This document shows, one piece after another, positions 11,345-23,268 of a stretch of 64,000 bases of DNA. This stretch comes from Yponomeuta sedellus. Lineage: Eukaryota; Arthropoda; Insecta; Lepidoptera; Yponomeutidae. A model generated the notes under the pieces. It was given only the letters and a program-made list of their open reading frames with translations. It made no database searches and was not told the origin of the DNA. The stretch lies in contig OW203725.1 of assembly GCA_934045075.1 (NCBI GenBank), positions 17,358,269 to 17,422,268 of the forward strand, in the 5' to 3' direction. Position 1 is the stretch's first letter. Every line of letters begins with the position of its first letter. Both the position numbers and the translations under genes were made by a program.

Positions 11345-11580
11345 GTTTGCGATGGACTAGTAAAGGTTTTTCAATAACATAACATTTACATACAGGCACA
11401 TACATTGCTTCTGGCCCCACACTAGGATACCCTGTGTCGTGGGAACCAGAAACAACGACATCACAAACATGTAAACATCCAAGACCTGGGGTTTTTTTTT
11501 GTTCCCAGCCGGGATTCGAACCCGGGACCTCCTGCATGGCAGGTAGATGCACTACCGTTACGCCACAGAGGTCGTCTAAT
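11345..11580 (-). repeat. tRNA-SINE family C (tRNA-Gly-like head)
   Basis: The minus strand of about 11506-11575 resembles tRNA-Gly(GCC): D arm, an anticodon region CTGCCATGCAG and the T arm GGGTTCGAATCCC. The acceptor strands do not pair, so it is not a functional tRNA. It is followed by a body with CACACTAGGATACCCTGTG that recurs in degraded form near 19400-19480 and 56455-56675. Confidence 0.72.
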
Positions 11581-12662
11581 TATTATTAATAATTGTTTAA
11601 ACCAGCGTTTCTTACTCTTTTTTGTACAAGCATCTCTTATGGTTTTTGCCACCAAGCACAATTTTAAGGACCTCCTTAATAATAGAAGCAGCAATATATT
11701 TCGAAACATTTATTGTAGTACAGTCAAAAAATATACTTTTTTCATAATAAAATAGGTAAATGTGAAGGTTCGTGCTTGTGGGGTAGGCGGCGGCGTGTGT
11801 AGCAATTACGAAACTTTTGGTGGCATTTATTTATGATTGTTAAATGGTCTATTGATAAGACTTCGGTAGAAGTTCGACCATTTTGTTGCGAAGTCGCCCA
11901 TAATAATACTGAGGAGAGTGCGAACATGCAAAGTTGATGTGCTGTCGACTGCACTGTGCAGGTAGGTCGGTGTGTGGTACCCAAATGGACTAAGGTACCT
12001 TTGAGGGAGTTGTCTAAGTATTGGCTTGATAAGATCACAATCAGCGACCACAGGGCAGGTCTATACACGGAGGATGACGAAGTCTGGGTTACTGTTGCAT
12101 GTTGAAAGCACTGATATCATTCACTAGAAGTTGTTGGTGGGTAAAGGTGGGTTACATTTCTTGCTGCTTGCTTTAAAATTCTGTTTTATAGACCCAATGC
12201 ACTAATTCCGCAATATACTTTTTCCACAGATTTGAAATGTGTGATTTTTTCACATAGGTATTGTATTTTCTGAATTATCTCTCAAACAAACAATGTTTTT
12301 CCTATATTTATCCCATCCGTGGGTTGTCAATTTTATGGCAGATTAGATTTTCCCTAAGGACTTACAAGAACACAGAACAATTAAACCATACAAGAACCAA
12401 ACGTAGGTACTCTGTGTCTAGAATTGAACTGTCAATTCTCTGCTCGCTACTGGCTACTAGAGTACACTGCTAAAATGTTTTACGTTTTGCTAGTCACCGC
12501 CAGATGTCAATAGTAAACTCGTGAAAACTATTAACAATGCCATCTAGCGGTTTTAGACAAAGCGCTCTACACGTATTTTTCGGCTTTGCGCGCATTTTCA
12601 GTGGCGGCCTCTGGGCCCGGCGCGGTTTTTTGGGATCCGATTTGCTTGTATGGGAATGGGTT
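11581..12662. other. No gene seen
   Basis: AT-rich sequence with short spurious frames. The phrase CCATCTAGCGG (about 12540) is a frequent lepidopteran low-copy motif. I cannot assign any function. Confidence 0.4.
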
Positions 12663-13090
12663 TCTATGCTTACTTCAAATTCAATGGTATTACGTACAGG
12701 CAGCGACATCTGACTTAAGCAAATTGCATTACTTACAGCCCCGACTACCCACTTTGCAGTTAGGTTTTAACATCGGAACGATATCACTGTACCCACATGT
12801 GCAATCGTAATCGTAATAGTGTAATCATGTGGGTACAGTGATATCGTTCCGATGTTAAAACCTAACTGCAAAGTGGGTAGTCGGGGCTGTAAGTAATGCA
12901 ATTTGCTTAAGTCAGATGTCGCTGCCTGTACGTAATACAGAGAATGTTGTAAAGAGGTTCGAAATTTCACTGATGCCGTGAGTCGCCCATTGGCTCAATT
13001 GGTAGAGCGCTGGTACGGATAGCCAGAGGTTGCGGGTTCGAATCCCGGCATGGGTGAAATTTTTAGCCTCTAAATAGGTTTTTAAAAAAT
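12663..13090 (+). repeat. tRNA-SINE family A, copy 2, split by a foldback
   Basis: The tRNA-like part is at 12985-13056. The upstream SINE body begins at about 12663, stops at 12687, and resumes at 12938, interrupted by a 250-bp foldback. The uninterrupted order is visible at 1-152 on the opposite strand. Confidence 0.8.
12688..12937. mobile_element. Foldback element with identical 112-bp arms
   Basis: Arms 12688-12799 and 12826-12937 are exact inverted copies as read (112 of 112), separated by a 26-bp spacer. The termini read TTACGTACAGGC with TA at both junctions, so a TA-type target is likely, although the exact boundary is ambiguous by a few bases. No coding capacity. Confidence 0.85.
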
Positions 13091-13700
13091 GAATTTTATC
13101 GACAGGCGTGATATGTAGAATTTTTTTTTTCTTGTTCTGGAGGCTAAAAATCTTTCATATAATTATAATGCTTCCAGAGGTTGGTCTATATTCAAAAATA
13201 AATTTTACAAAGTAAAAGTGCGGACAATGCCGAGGAACACTATGCAAGTGATTATATTAAATTATATGTAAGGAACTTCGTCGATTAATTTCAAATCTAT
13301 CTTCCTGTTTGTCCCACAGATGCGTTACATATGGTAAGCACAAAATGCAGGGGCAAAAAAGTAACAGCAAAAAACACCCCATCACCGGCATCGGGCCAAA
13401 CATAAAAAAATCACTTGTGAATTGCTAAACGCGTGACGGATTTTATCGGCACATCTGGCATAAATTCATTTTATATATCTACAGGCCTTGATAAAACTTT
13501 GGAGATAAATGAGAACATTATGTTGCGACTCCCGAACACTTTGCGCGTGAGGAGATTTCACCTCGCGTGCTAAACCTGTATAATTGGAGCGGATTAGGAG
13601 CATTTTCAGTGTGACGAATCCCAAATTTAACGCGAAGCAGATCACGGCTCCGTCTGTCGTTAAGCCATATCAAAGGCCTTATGGGCAGCTTGATAAATTC
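13091..13700. other. No gene seen
   Basis: AT-rich. The end (about 13670-13740) contains a fragment related to the tandem unit at 20435-20875, including CAAAGGTGGACCGAAGGTTT. Confidence 0.4.
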
Positions 13701-13796
13701 TGACCTGCTAGTCTCTTCCACAATGAATCAAAGGTGGACCGAAGGTTTCACCGTGACAAATGTAGTTTAGCAAATATAGTAAGTATAGAAGCTCGT

Positions 13797-14160
13797 GGGT
13801 TAGTCGAAACAAGTGATTGGAATCAATCACTTGAGTTAAGCAACAACAGGCGCGGTCAGGTGTAGGATGGGTGACCGTCCCGAGACTAGCACTACTGGCA
13901 TTTTTCCGAGAACTTCCGTGCTTAGCAAGGTTCGTTACGCCGTTGGTGCCGGCTGTCATGTAACGGCAGTCGTTAAGCCATGTCAGAGGCCTGAGTCAGA
14001 GGATGTCAGCTGATGTCAGAGGACAATAAGGCCTGCCACTGTCTTACAATCATCCACCAACACGGACTTGGCCCCCGTGGTGAAGTATGGTCTAACCATC
14101 CTGAGATGGAGGAAGAGACCCGTGCCCCGGCAGTGGGAACATACAAAAGTTCAATCAAAT
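13797..14160 (+). repeat. 5S rRNA-derived SINE, copy 1
   Basis: The head resembles the 3' two-thirds of 5S rRNA: GAGTTAAGCAAC, then GGATGGGTGACCG, which includes the 5S internal control region. The tail runs through CCACCAACACGGACTTGGCC to a GTGGGAACATACAA end. It matches copies at 17087-17460 (plus), 51580-51940 and 53215-53575 (minus), with a tail fragment at 35935-36005. Known: SINE3-type elements carry 5S-derived promoters. Confidence 0.8.
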
Positions 14161-14584
14161 ATCAATCAATGGATCACAGCTGCGTGGATGCCTCTTAAAT
14201 AAAATCATACTATTCCGGTTTAGAAGGTGTTCGTGTGGAACAGTCATAAAAAGACTCGTTGATCTTTTCACGGAAACCCAGAGAAACATTTATTTTAAGT
14301 TTGCACTTAAATATTCAAATTCGATTATGTTACCTATCGTTTAACGTAATAAAGAAACTATTAGTATCCATTACGTAGATTCGATCATACGTTTACATTA
14401 TTTATGTAGATTCGATCATATGTTTCACCTGTAAACAGGAATGAGATGCGTTGAGCTATTACAACTGTTTCAGGTCATTTAAGTACAGCGTACCTTAACT
14501 GTCGCCAAGTCCTGAAATGTATCAGTGTATAAGCAGGGTTACCGGAATAGTCCATTTTAAAATGGACTATTCCTGAAATATTCA

Positions 14585-14660
14585 ACTGGCACGGATAGCC
14601 AGAGGTCGCGGGTTCGAATCCCGGCATGGGTGGAATTTTTAGCCTCTAAATAGGTTTTTA
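14585..14660 (+). repeat. tRNA-SINE family A, truncated copy
   Basis: Only the anticodon-arm and T-arm half (GGATAGCCAGAGG, GGGTTCGAATCCCGG) and the downstream AGCCTCTAAATAGG phrase remain. Confidence 0.75.
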
Positions 14661-14951
14661 GAATTGTCCTCAGCACGGGTTAGTGCATTAAAAATAATAT
14701 AATGATGTTAGGTAAAAATCGCTGGCGTCGAAGGAAAACATCGTTTGAAGTTACATTTATAATGCCCAACAAAAACCATTAACAAATTGCTTTGATTTCG
14801 CATGGTCTAATTTCAGGTTTCAGCGGGGACGCCGGATGTGACTAAGAATTTTTCGGACTTTCGTTTCATGAACTCTATACATATACCTAAATCTGTAAAT
14901 TTTGTCTCTGTCTGTCATACGTATCAACACGTATACGTATGCAATGTATTA

Positions 14952-15139
14952 TCTATCTATAATATAAAAATGAATCGCTGAATTTGTTGGTTTGCGCAAA
15001 TCTCGAGAGCAGCTGAACCGATTTAGTTAATTCTTTTAGAATATTCCTTGAAGTACGACGATGGTTCTTACGAAGAGAAAAAAATAAAAAAAATAAAGAA
15101 TCGATGGTAGGTGGTACGAAGTTCGCTGAGTCAGCTAGT
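14952..15139 (+). repeat. Non-autonomous Helitron-like element, copy 1
   Basis: It starts TCTATCTATAATATAAAAAT after an A and ends CAGCTAG before a T. That fits the Helitron pattern (5' TC, 3' CTRR, insertion between A and T). A reverse-strand relative is at 48608-48790. I saw no convincing 3' hairpin, so the class call is tentative. Confidence 0.5.
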
Positions 15140-15415
15140 TTAGAATAAGTGTCAGAAATAAAAATCACAGACATACCAACCCTAACCTAAAAACTAGCGA
15201 TAGCTACGTTCCGAAACGAAATAAGGTTCTGGGAGAAAAATCGTAATCTATACCTACGTATAATAAATGTACCACCACCACCTGTACCACCACGAACAAT
15301 CATAGGTACGTAGTTTATATTTGCATATAAGATGAAAAATGTTTCAATATTATTTTATATTTATTACGATACATTATCTTATTAATTTCTATTTTTTTTA
15401 GCACAAAAGGGGGTC

Positions 15416-15467
15416 AAATGTTTAAAGTTTCGGAACGGGTCACTACGTTCCGAAACTTTAAACATTT
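15416..15467. repeat. Perfect 22-bp stem hairpin
   Basis: Positions 15416-15437 and 15446-15467 are exact inverted copies around an 8-nt loop. The core TTCGGAACG is echoed by ACGTTCCGAAACG near 15207. It is probably the end of a small palindromic element. Confidence 0.7.
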
Positions 15468-15524
15468 TAGTTTAAACGCTAGTTTTTTTATTAGAAGATA
15501 CAAAACATGGTAATATTAAAAACC

Positions 15525-15682
15525 TATTTAGAGGCTAAAAATTCCACCCATGCCGGGATTCGAACCCGCGACCTCTGGCTATCCGTGCCAGCGCTCTATC
15601 CAACTGAGCTAATGGGCGACTCACCGGCATCAGTGAAATTTCGAACCTCTTTACACTATTCTCTGTATTACGTACATGTATG
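15525..15682 (-). repeat. tRNA-SINE family A, copy 4
   Basis: The minus-strand tRNA-like segment is at about 15546-15620, with the same flanks as the other copies. The upstream junction reads GTACGTAATACAGAG, like the junction beside the foldback at 12937. This could be an excision footprint or simply the ancestral end. Confidence 0.75.
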
Positions 15683-16169
15683 GTAATATTAACTTTTAAC
15701 GAGTCGTTTTCAGCACAAATTCACAAAGCACTTTCTAGATAGACGGCGATTATACATGTGCACATACAGGAACAGGTATTCGTCTGTCAAATTTTCCTCA
15801 TCGCGGATTAATTTGACAGCCCTATTCCGGCTCTTTGCGAATTGCTTTGTGAATTTGTGCCAAAAACCGCTCATTTCCGATTTAAAAAGTTTGCAACGAT
15901 AATTTGTTAAAGGAGGTCTAAAAAGGAGGCTTTTCTATAAAAAACCGGAAATTAATATCTGTTTTTTAAATATAATTTACTTCATATTTAGCTGACCTGC
16001 AACTTCTGCACACGAATTAACGACTAAATGGTGGACATACCGTAGGAAAGGAGGACGCTCTCGTCCTCCTACCCGAGTACGACTTTTTAAACACGACCGT
16101 AAATGCTCAAAAAACACTGCACAAATCCTCCGCAATATGCAATAGAGGCAATGGATTCGAAAGACTGAC

Positions 16170-16380
16170 CTGTAAACGCCATAGTGTTTCCCTGACGCCC
16201 GGTCCCCACAAATTGAGCAGAGGTGCTTCGAGCCACTCAGGGGGTGATTTGGGGGGTAGTTCCTGTACGCTGGTGGGGAGGACGTCGTGTCGTCCCGCAG
16301 GCCGTCCAGCATCGCCGTGTCCGGCTTCATCTCCGGCGGAGAGAGGGGCGAGGACATGAAACCGCTCTCGAGGTTCAGCC
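16170..16380 (-). CDS. usp: ultraspiracle (RXR) coding exon 2
   Basis: A 211-nt exon on the minus strand. The acceptor is TTTGTTCCAG before GGCTGAACCTC (16380) and the donor is TACAG|GTCAGT (16170/16169). Joined to exon 1 it restores the codon TGG and reads ..[24 protein letters not shown]..., typical of lepidopteran USP. It continues through [16 protein letters not shown] and KHYGVY, the first zinc-finger half of the nuclear-receptor DNA-binding domain (two of its Cys ligands visible). It ends in phase so that the next exon would supply Ser and CEGC. USP heterodimerises with EcR in the nucleus to transduce 20-hydroxyecdysone signals. The next exon was not found in 1-16169, so the gene continues off the window. 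Confidence 0.95.
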
Positions 16381-17086
16381 CTGGAACAAAGGGAGACAGG
16401 GAATCAGGTTTAACCCTTAATAAGCCGTTGGTATAATAGTTACCTCTTTCAATTGAAACTTGTTACACTGAAATAAAGTCCAAAACGAATGATATACTTA
16501 TTCATACTAGCCAGGCATTATTAAAGGTTAATGGCCTGTATGATCGATATCTACTTTGTTTGTCTCCAATGCTTCCTACTTCCTTATTCTCTTCTTCTTC
16601 GTACGGGCCCATATCATAGATAGGGATAATCTAAAATATTTTTTTAAATAATTAACCTAACTGAAATAACAAGATCAGATAATTTATTTAAGCGAAAAGT
16701 TTACAATAATGTTAACAAAATAGTGTTTCTTATATAATTACGTCTTGCATGATCTCTAGATGCCTAAAGTTTTACTTAATGTTGCGGCGTAAGTGGACAC
16801 TATTTCAACATAACATTGAGCAAGTATCAATAAAAGAAGAGAAAAAAAGATAATGTACTGTGAAAAAATTATTAAACTGGAATAAACCTCATAAAAACTT
16901 CTGTCGCCGTAAATTAATAAACTAAATTAAATAATGTCCTATTTATAAAAGCACGATTCTATTGCCGATACCCAGATGCGTGCATGCAACGACTAATCAA
17001 TAAAACGAAAGTGGTCTGTGAGGAACGCGGTAAACTATGGTCTCCGAAACTTTTTCGGAATACAGCGTATTAGTACAAAATACAGT

Positions 17087-17460
17087 GCTCGTGGTACAGA
17101 AGCGCTCGTGGCCTAGGCGAACCGAGTGATTGCAATCAATCACTTGGTTAAGCAACAACAGGCGCGGTCAGGTACGGGATGGGTGAGCGTCCCGTGACTA
17201 CCGCTAGTGGCATTTTTCCGAGCGCTTCCGTGCTTCGCAAGGCACGTTAAGCCGTTGGTGCCGGCTGTCATATAATGGCATTCGTTAAGCCATGTCAGAG
17301 GCCTTATGGGCGGCTTGATAACTTCTAACAGTAAGGCCCGCCACTGTCTTACAATCATCCACCAACCCGGACTTGGCCCCCGTGGTGGAGTATGGCCTAA
17401 CCTTTCAGCGATGCAGGAAGAGACCTGTGCCCGAGCAGTGGGGACATACAAGGGTTGATA
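17087..17460 (+). repeat. 5S rRNA-derived SINE, copy 2
   Basis: The 5S-like head (GGTTAAGCAAC..GGATGGGTGAGCG) is at about 17140-17190, with the same CCACCAACCCGGACTTGGCC tail. By eye it is the most complete plus-strand copy. Confidence 0.82.
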
Positions 17461-17564
17461 ACGTATAATAATTTTGCATAAATGGAGTTCATATTCACAT
17501 AGTATTATTAGTATTTACACTAAACCTGTAAATCGTCTCTATAACATCGATAATTAGACCATCC

Positions 17565-18145
17565 TTTTTAGGGTTTCGTACCTCAAAAGGAATAACGAAA
17601 CCCTTATATTTCGAATCGAGCTGAAATTAAAACCGTATACTCAGGTCTACTGTCACTATCAAACTTAATCAACGAAAATCCCTTTCGGCCGCCATGGCAA
17701 CTAAACTATGCAACCGGTTGTGAAAAAGAAATTTTCATTCTTTGTCGGCAACTAGTTGCGAATAAAGGTTTTTTTTTTTCTTTATACGCAACATCAACGT
17801 AAACGCAGAATAAATGACGGCCTTTATGCCGCAAAGGAATGTGTATTTCGACGCTCAATGGAATCAAAATGCATAGGGTACTTCTTGTTGACTTAGCACT
17901 ATGAACAACAAGCAAAGGCATTGGCAAGTAACATTGTCTTACACTAGAAATACAGGAAAAAAATTGAGACCAAACATTTGTACTTCAAAGACAATTTTTT
18001 TTAATGATTTAAATAATTAAAAAAATGTCTTTGAAGTTCTGGAAATGCTTGGAAAAAACTGAGAGACTCCTTTCCTAAACTGTAAGTACCTACAAACTTG
18101 TAGGAAACCCTCGGTGCGCGAATCCGACTCGCACTAGGCAGATTT
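17565..18145 (+). repeat. Element E, complete non-coding copy
   Basis: About 580 bp, starting AGGGTTTCGTACCTCAAAAG and ending GGAAACCCTCGGTGCGCG then GACTCGCACTAGGC. The outer ends are inverted (AGGGTTTCG and GAAACCCT). It matches a widespread lepidopteran repeat with the internal phrase TACTCAGGTCTACTGTC. Fragments lie at 941-1075, 4944-4990 and 22020-22085. No protein coding seen. Confidence 0.65.
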
Positions 18146-19620
18146 TTTTTACATCTTGAAACTTGACGCGATCAATTTGTATGTAAAATAAAACTGAGAT
18201 GTAGTAAGCTGAGACACTTGCTTATTGGAAATTGTTTAATTATTATCGATACTGAAGAAATGGTTTTCAGGTTTCTCAGTAGCCAACTATTGGGCAGGAA
18301 AAATATAAACGGGTCGAATCGCTGACACGAAAAGAAGAAGGCTTCTCAATGACATAGTATTTTCTTGATGGCTCGCGAAGCTCATACATAATTAAAATAA
18401 TTTAATCGTAGTTAATCATAATTGATTGTACGCGCCACTTCAGGTGACTTCAGTCTATCCGTGACCACGGCAAGTACAACGTTGCCGAAACTTCAGGAAC
18501 TCAGAGAATTACCTTTTGTCTAATAAATAATCTCGATTAGACCCGTTCCATACACCCATAACTATGTATTTCGCAATAACATGTAGGAACATAAAGAATA
18601 ATTTTATCTTATCTTATATTGAACTTTAATCGCGATTGAATATTGAGTAAATGTACGTTTCTGGTATGCAATAGTGTTTCAATCTATCAATTATTATTAA
18701 AGGTCTTGTGTATTACTAAGTAGTACCTACCGAGTAGGCTGAATTGATTTGACAATAACGAAGAATCTATTTTAGTCCAGTCTACGTAACAAGAAACTTA
18801 ACTATAAAGAGATTTAAACAAATTAAAACTACAGAAAAGAGAGAAACTACAGAGAGATTTAAAGGTGTGAGAATATTACAGAGGGGAGCCTGTGATCCTC
18901 CTTATATAAAGCTAACATTGTGCTTGTTTCAGAGTAAGTAGAATACTTATTTACGAGTAGGCGTTTCCATATTATTACTTCGATAAAAGGCCAGAAAGAG
19001 GCTGGGAGTGGGCGTCATAAATCAAGGTTTTCAGGTAAATATTACGAAGCTACCCAATTAATCTCTCCATGCAGACGAAAAGTTAACCCAAATACGGCGC
19101 AGCATGTCTGTTGTCTTCAAAATAAATCAAGAAAACCGGTTGGCGTGGCTGAGGGCGGCAGCACAAATACAGGCTTCAGACAAAAAATCTAAGTAAACAT
19201 CTGACTAACCCTCCTTCCGCTGCGTTTTAGTTTGCTTTGCTAACCGAGACATTGGACGTGGCTCACAAAACATTTATAAAGCCATTAATGTTCGCAGTTC
19301 TTAAAAGCTTTTTTAATCTCGCCATTTAGTATTTTTTTTATGATTTAATAAATAATTCAATTGTTTTCTTAAATATAACATTCACAATCAAGCATTTCCT
19401 GGTCACAAACTAGAATACTCTGTATTGTGATAACCAGGTAAGCACATCACAAACATGAAAATACACCCATACTGACGTGAATTGTACAAATAAAAAAACT
19501 AAGTGTAATGTCATTTGTAAAGAAACGATAGATACTTCTAAAAATGAAATCAACTAATGTTCGTTAAATCCTGTCCTAAAAATAATCCATGACTTACTGA
19601 CTGCTGAAATTTGACAGTCT

Positions 19621-20016
19621 TTTTTTGCATCTACTTAATGAGATGATTTATACAGCGTCCAGTGGTATCTTCACTCACACTAGATGGGTGAAGGGACCAC
19701 TCCGACGCTGTAGTGCCTGGGTCATGGTTTTTTATAGATGGTGTAGGCTTGCCCAGCACCTATACCATCCTGACAGCCTAGTCGGCCTAGCCCACAGGAC
19801 AGACTAGTCAATACGTGCGGAGCCAACCAAACTGCGGGTTTCCTCACGATGTTTTCCTTCACCGTTAGCGTGTGGTATTGCGACTACAAATTCGCAAATG
19901 TACGTAACTTTGAAATTAAACAAAGTCGTTGGTACATGCCCGCACTCGGGATCGAACCTGGGGCTCCCGCTTGCCAGTCTATGGTTCTACCCACTGAGCT
20001 ACCACCGCTCCCACTC
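19621..20016 (-). repeat. tRNA-SINE family D, full-length copy
   Basis: The minus strand starts with a tRNA-like head containing TAGCTCAGTGGGTAGA (A box) and GGTTCGATCCC (B box). The shared body follows, and it ends in an A tail (plus-strand T run). It is flanked by an 8-bp duplication GACAGTCT (19613-19620 and 20017-20024). Confidence 0.88.
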
Positions 20017-20434
20017 GACAGTCTATAACTACGAGTATAAACGAACATAATATGAAACCGGGAGTATTAATGGAGAAATAATGTGTATTTTTTTATTCGC
20101 GAATTGTCATCTGTCATGTATGTTGTTCGTATTTTTTCAGACTCCAATATAAGTGTTGCATCAGTCATCAGGCGTGCATAAATGTTCGCAACGGCAACTC
20201 CCACTGGCCATATACAAAAGGTGACATCATCCTTAATTAAACCGAAGCGAAGCGAGATACCCAATCGATCACGCATCGCGATTCCAACAATATATTTCGA
20301 CAGCGCACCAGTAAAGAAGATTCAAATTGAATCGAAGCATCTAGAAAATTTAAACGCGAGCAAAACAATTTATGCTAAACATAACATCGCAACGTGATAC
20401 AATATTCGGGGAGCGTGTTTGTTGATTCAGTTTT

Positions 20435-20875
20435 GCCAGCCTCGTACAATCAATCAAAGGTGGACCAAAGGTTTCAAAGTGGAAAATATAGCCTCCTTGG
20501 AGATCGTATCAGTCTTGCTAGCCTCTTCCACATTCAATCAAAGGTAGACCTAAGGTTTCACGGTGGAAATATAGGGGCCTGTTTCTGAATTGGGAATTCC
20601 GCTAGCCCCGTGCGGAAATCTTAGGTCTGACTTCTCCATATTGTTGGATATTGGTTACTCTATTACTCATTAACTGCTTAACACATTTGTCTAAGCATAG
20701 CACTTATATTGATTACGAAATTCTCAATTGAGAAACTGGCCCCTACTCTCCTTGGAAACAGTGTTTATTGAATAAGTCCTGCCACCCTCTTCCACAATCA
20801 ATCAGAGGTTGACCGATGGTTTCAACGTGGAAGATATAGTCCTCTTGGAGGCGATAAAAGCTCGCTTCTTGTCAA
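20435..20875 (+). repeat. Short tandem array, three units of about 95 bp
   Basis: Each unit contains CTTCCACAATCAATCAAAGG-type sequence, then GGTTTCACGGTGGAA and CTCCTTGGAG. The second unit is interrupted by a MITE (20574-20743). A single related unit lies at 13700-13740. Confidence 0.65.
20574..20743. mobile_element. 170-bp MITE in the tandem array
   Basis: The termini are GGGGCCTGTTTCTGAATTG and, inverted, GGGGCCAGTTTCTCAATTG. TA is duplicated at 20572-20573 and 20744-20745. The neighbouring array units show what the empty site looked like. Confidence 0.8.
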
Positions 20876-22019
20876 TCCCAAATAGGTACTCGCGAATATT
20901 ACTCACATAAATCCATGTAAATTTAAATAAGATAACCGTTTTGAAGACCAAAGTTCAGTGTACGAATATGTCTGTGCTCACATATTAAATTTATAATGGA
21001 GTTTCGTTCAAAGAGATTTTAAATACAGACGCAATCATAATTTTCCGACTCGAGAAACGAAATAAGTAGCGCAATATCAGCGTAATAATTGTAATGCGTA
21101 ATTAACAAACTCGGCCGAAAGTAAACACTACAAATTGAGGATGAAAGAAATTAAGATGATCTTGGATAAAATCCTGAAGAAAATTAAATGGAATTAAGGC
21201 GATCTCGGATATAATCCTGAACAAAATTAAGTGGCAGTGCGAGTACAGCCATTGAATTTGAAGTCTAAACTACGTACATTTGTGAATTTTTAGCAGCAAT
21301 AGCGCTCGCTAACTGTGATGCAAAACATCGTGAGGATGCCCGAATGATTGAGGTGTTCAGCGCCTCAGCGCTTGAAATTGCCAATCCGCGGAGGGCACGC
21401 GTAGTAATTAAGCCCATACTCTCTTAATCTCTTTCTCTCTCTGTGAGAGAAGGCCTGTGGCCTGTAGTGAAAATGATTTAGGCTACGTAAAAAAATCAAC
21501 ATATCAAACTTTTGCAAAGATTAACAAAACAACAAATTATTAATTATATTGTTCAAAAGTCAAATGTGACGTCACGAAACAGAGCTCCCCCACTCCTCCT
21601 CTTTAACGTGTGATGTAATTCAAGGATGACCCCTTATGAGAAGATGAACAAAGTTTAATGAAAGTTTAAAGACTAAAGACAACAATTTAATGCATCTGCA
21701 TAACATACATTTCGTGGAGATAATAATGAACTAAAGTTATCTGCAAGTAAGGTCACAGCTAAGGTGGCAGCACCACAACAGTCTAAAAACAAATTTAATG
21801 GAGACAAATTATAATAGCTACCTACTAGGTGGGTTGAGGCACGAAATAGTGCCCCGAGCAGGTCGTAATTTTACAAGTAAAACTTCCATTACAGCCAATA
21901 AAAATCCGATAAAAAATCAGACCGAGATTCAATTAGGTGATACAGCGCAAAATATTTATTTGTATCCTTCCATATTAAGTCACAGCTTAGTTCTAGATTC
22001 TCGAAAAGTTTGTTGCTTC

Positions 22020-22275
22020 TTTAGGGTTCCGTACCCAAAGAGTCAAAAACCCGTCCGTCCGTCTGGCTGTCTTTCTGTCGGTCACCAGGCTTTATCTTAT
22101 GAATCACTAATCGTGCCCCGCGGTGTTACCCGCGGTTTATCGATTTCCCACGGAATAAGATATTTTCCCGCAGTAAAACGTAGCCTATGTGTTAATCCAA
22201 GGTGTCAGCTAACTCCATGCCAAATTTTATTAAAATAGCTCCAGCCGTCTAGACATGAAGAAGTAACAAACATTC
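22020..22275 (+). repeat. Element-E 5' fragment fused to a 3' repeat tail
   Basis: It begins TTAGGGTTCCGTACCCAAAG with a GTCCGTCCGTCTGG run. It then changes to CCCGCGGTTTATCG and ATTAAAATAGCTCCAGCCGT, a common lepidopteran retroelement tail. No coding role. Confidence 0.5.
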
Positions 22276-23239
22276 ACACTCACAAACTTTCAGACAGTTG
22301 AAATTTTTTACTTTTATTTTTTAGCTATGATTTATTTCTGTTGCTTTAAACAAATATTGAAACCAGAATAAATTCAATATTTTAGTGAAACTCCAATACA
22401 ACCAACGTGTTTTGATTTTTTGACGTTTTTTACTTGATATAAATTAGGTAGGTAGATGCTTGAAATATTCAAATTTTGTTTTTTTTTCTATCTTCATATT
22501 AAAATATGGCTTCATAGCCATATTTTAATTCATTTACCCCGTCTTATGTAACTTTGCATGTGATGTCAACAGGCACACAAGCAATTTCTAAAGTAACATC
22601 GCTCTTAGGGCATTTAACTTCGAGAACTTTGTTTAATTCCAGACGGTTACAATCATAGGTTTACTTGGCCCTGAATGAACCTTCGAAGCCTAAATATTTA
22701 AAGGAACTTTTATTGTTAGGTATGTACTTTGTAACGCGGGCTAGCACGTGTATTGTATTGATTTACATCCACGCTATTCGCTGGCTTTTATAACGTTGCT
22801 TCAATGTTACTAAACAATTTCATTATACTTACCTACGTTTAGTAAAGTAATTCATTCGTTTCACCCACAGAACATAAAAAAAGAGTAGAAGTAGCGACAT
22901 GACACATTAGTACGAAAACCAGTGTAACCAAACTGATACTTACAAACCAAACGCACACTACGAATGCCAACCTGCCGTTGGTAAATAAAATCAATGCCGA
23001 AAAGGTGTACATCATAAAAGTTTCAATTAAAATATGCACCTTTTTATAATGTAAAAACAATGATCAAAGTCAAATGACAATGATGAAATTAAGGTTGACA
23101 TTTTGTAGTAACGCTACTCTACACTAGATGGAACTACCGCCGCGTCGGACCGAAAAGAACTTTTACCTAGTAAGACAGAAAGTTCAAAATTGAAAAACAA
23201 GTACATTCTCAGTTTGGGATGGGACAATGCGAGTTCTAG

Positions 23240-23268
23240 TTTGTCGATAGGGAGAACCTATCGACAAA
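23240..23268. repeat. 12-bp perfect hairpin
   Basis: TTTGTCGATAGG (23240-23251) pairs with CCTATCGACAAA (23257-23268) across a 5-nt loop. The core TATCGA recalls DREF-type sites. It is more likely a MITE remnant. Confidence 0.5.

Noticed and set aside
11506..11575. tRNA-Gly(GCC) gene
   Set aside because: The acceptor stem cannot pair and it continues into a repeated body; a SINE head.
15977..16169. Extension of the usp exon frame to 15977
   Set aside because: It runs past a clear GT donor into intron; the zinc finger should continue with CEGCKGFF, which is absent.
20435..20875. CRISPR-like array
   Set aside because: Units are about 95 bp without distinct spacers, and the genome is eukaryotic; an ordinary tandem repeat.
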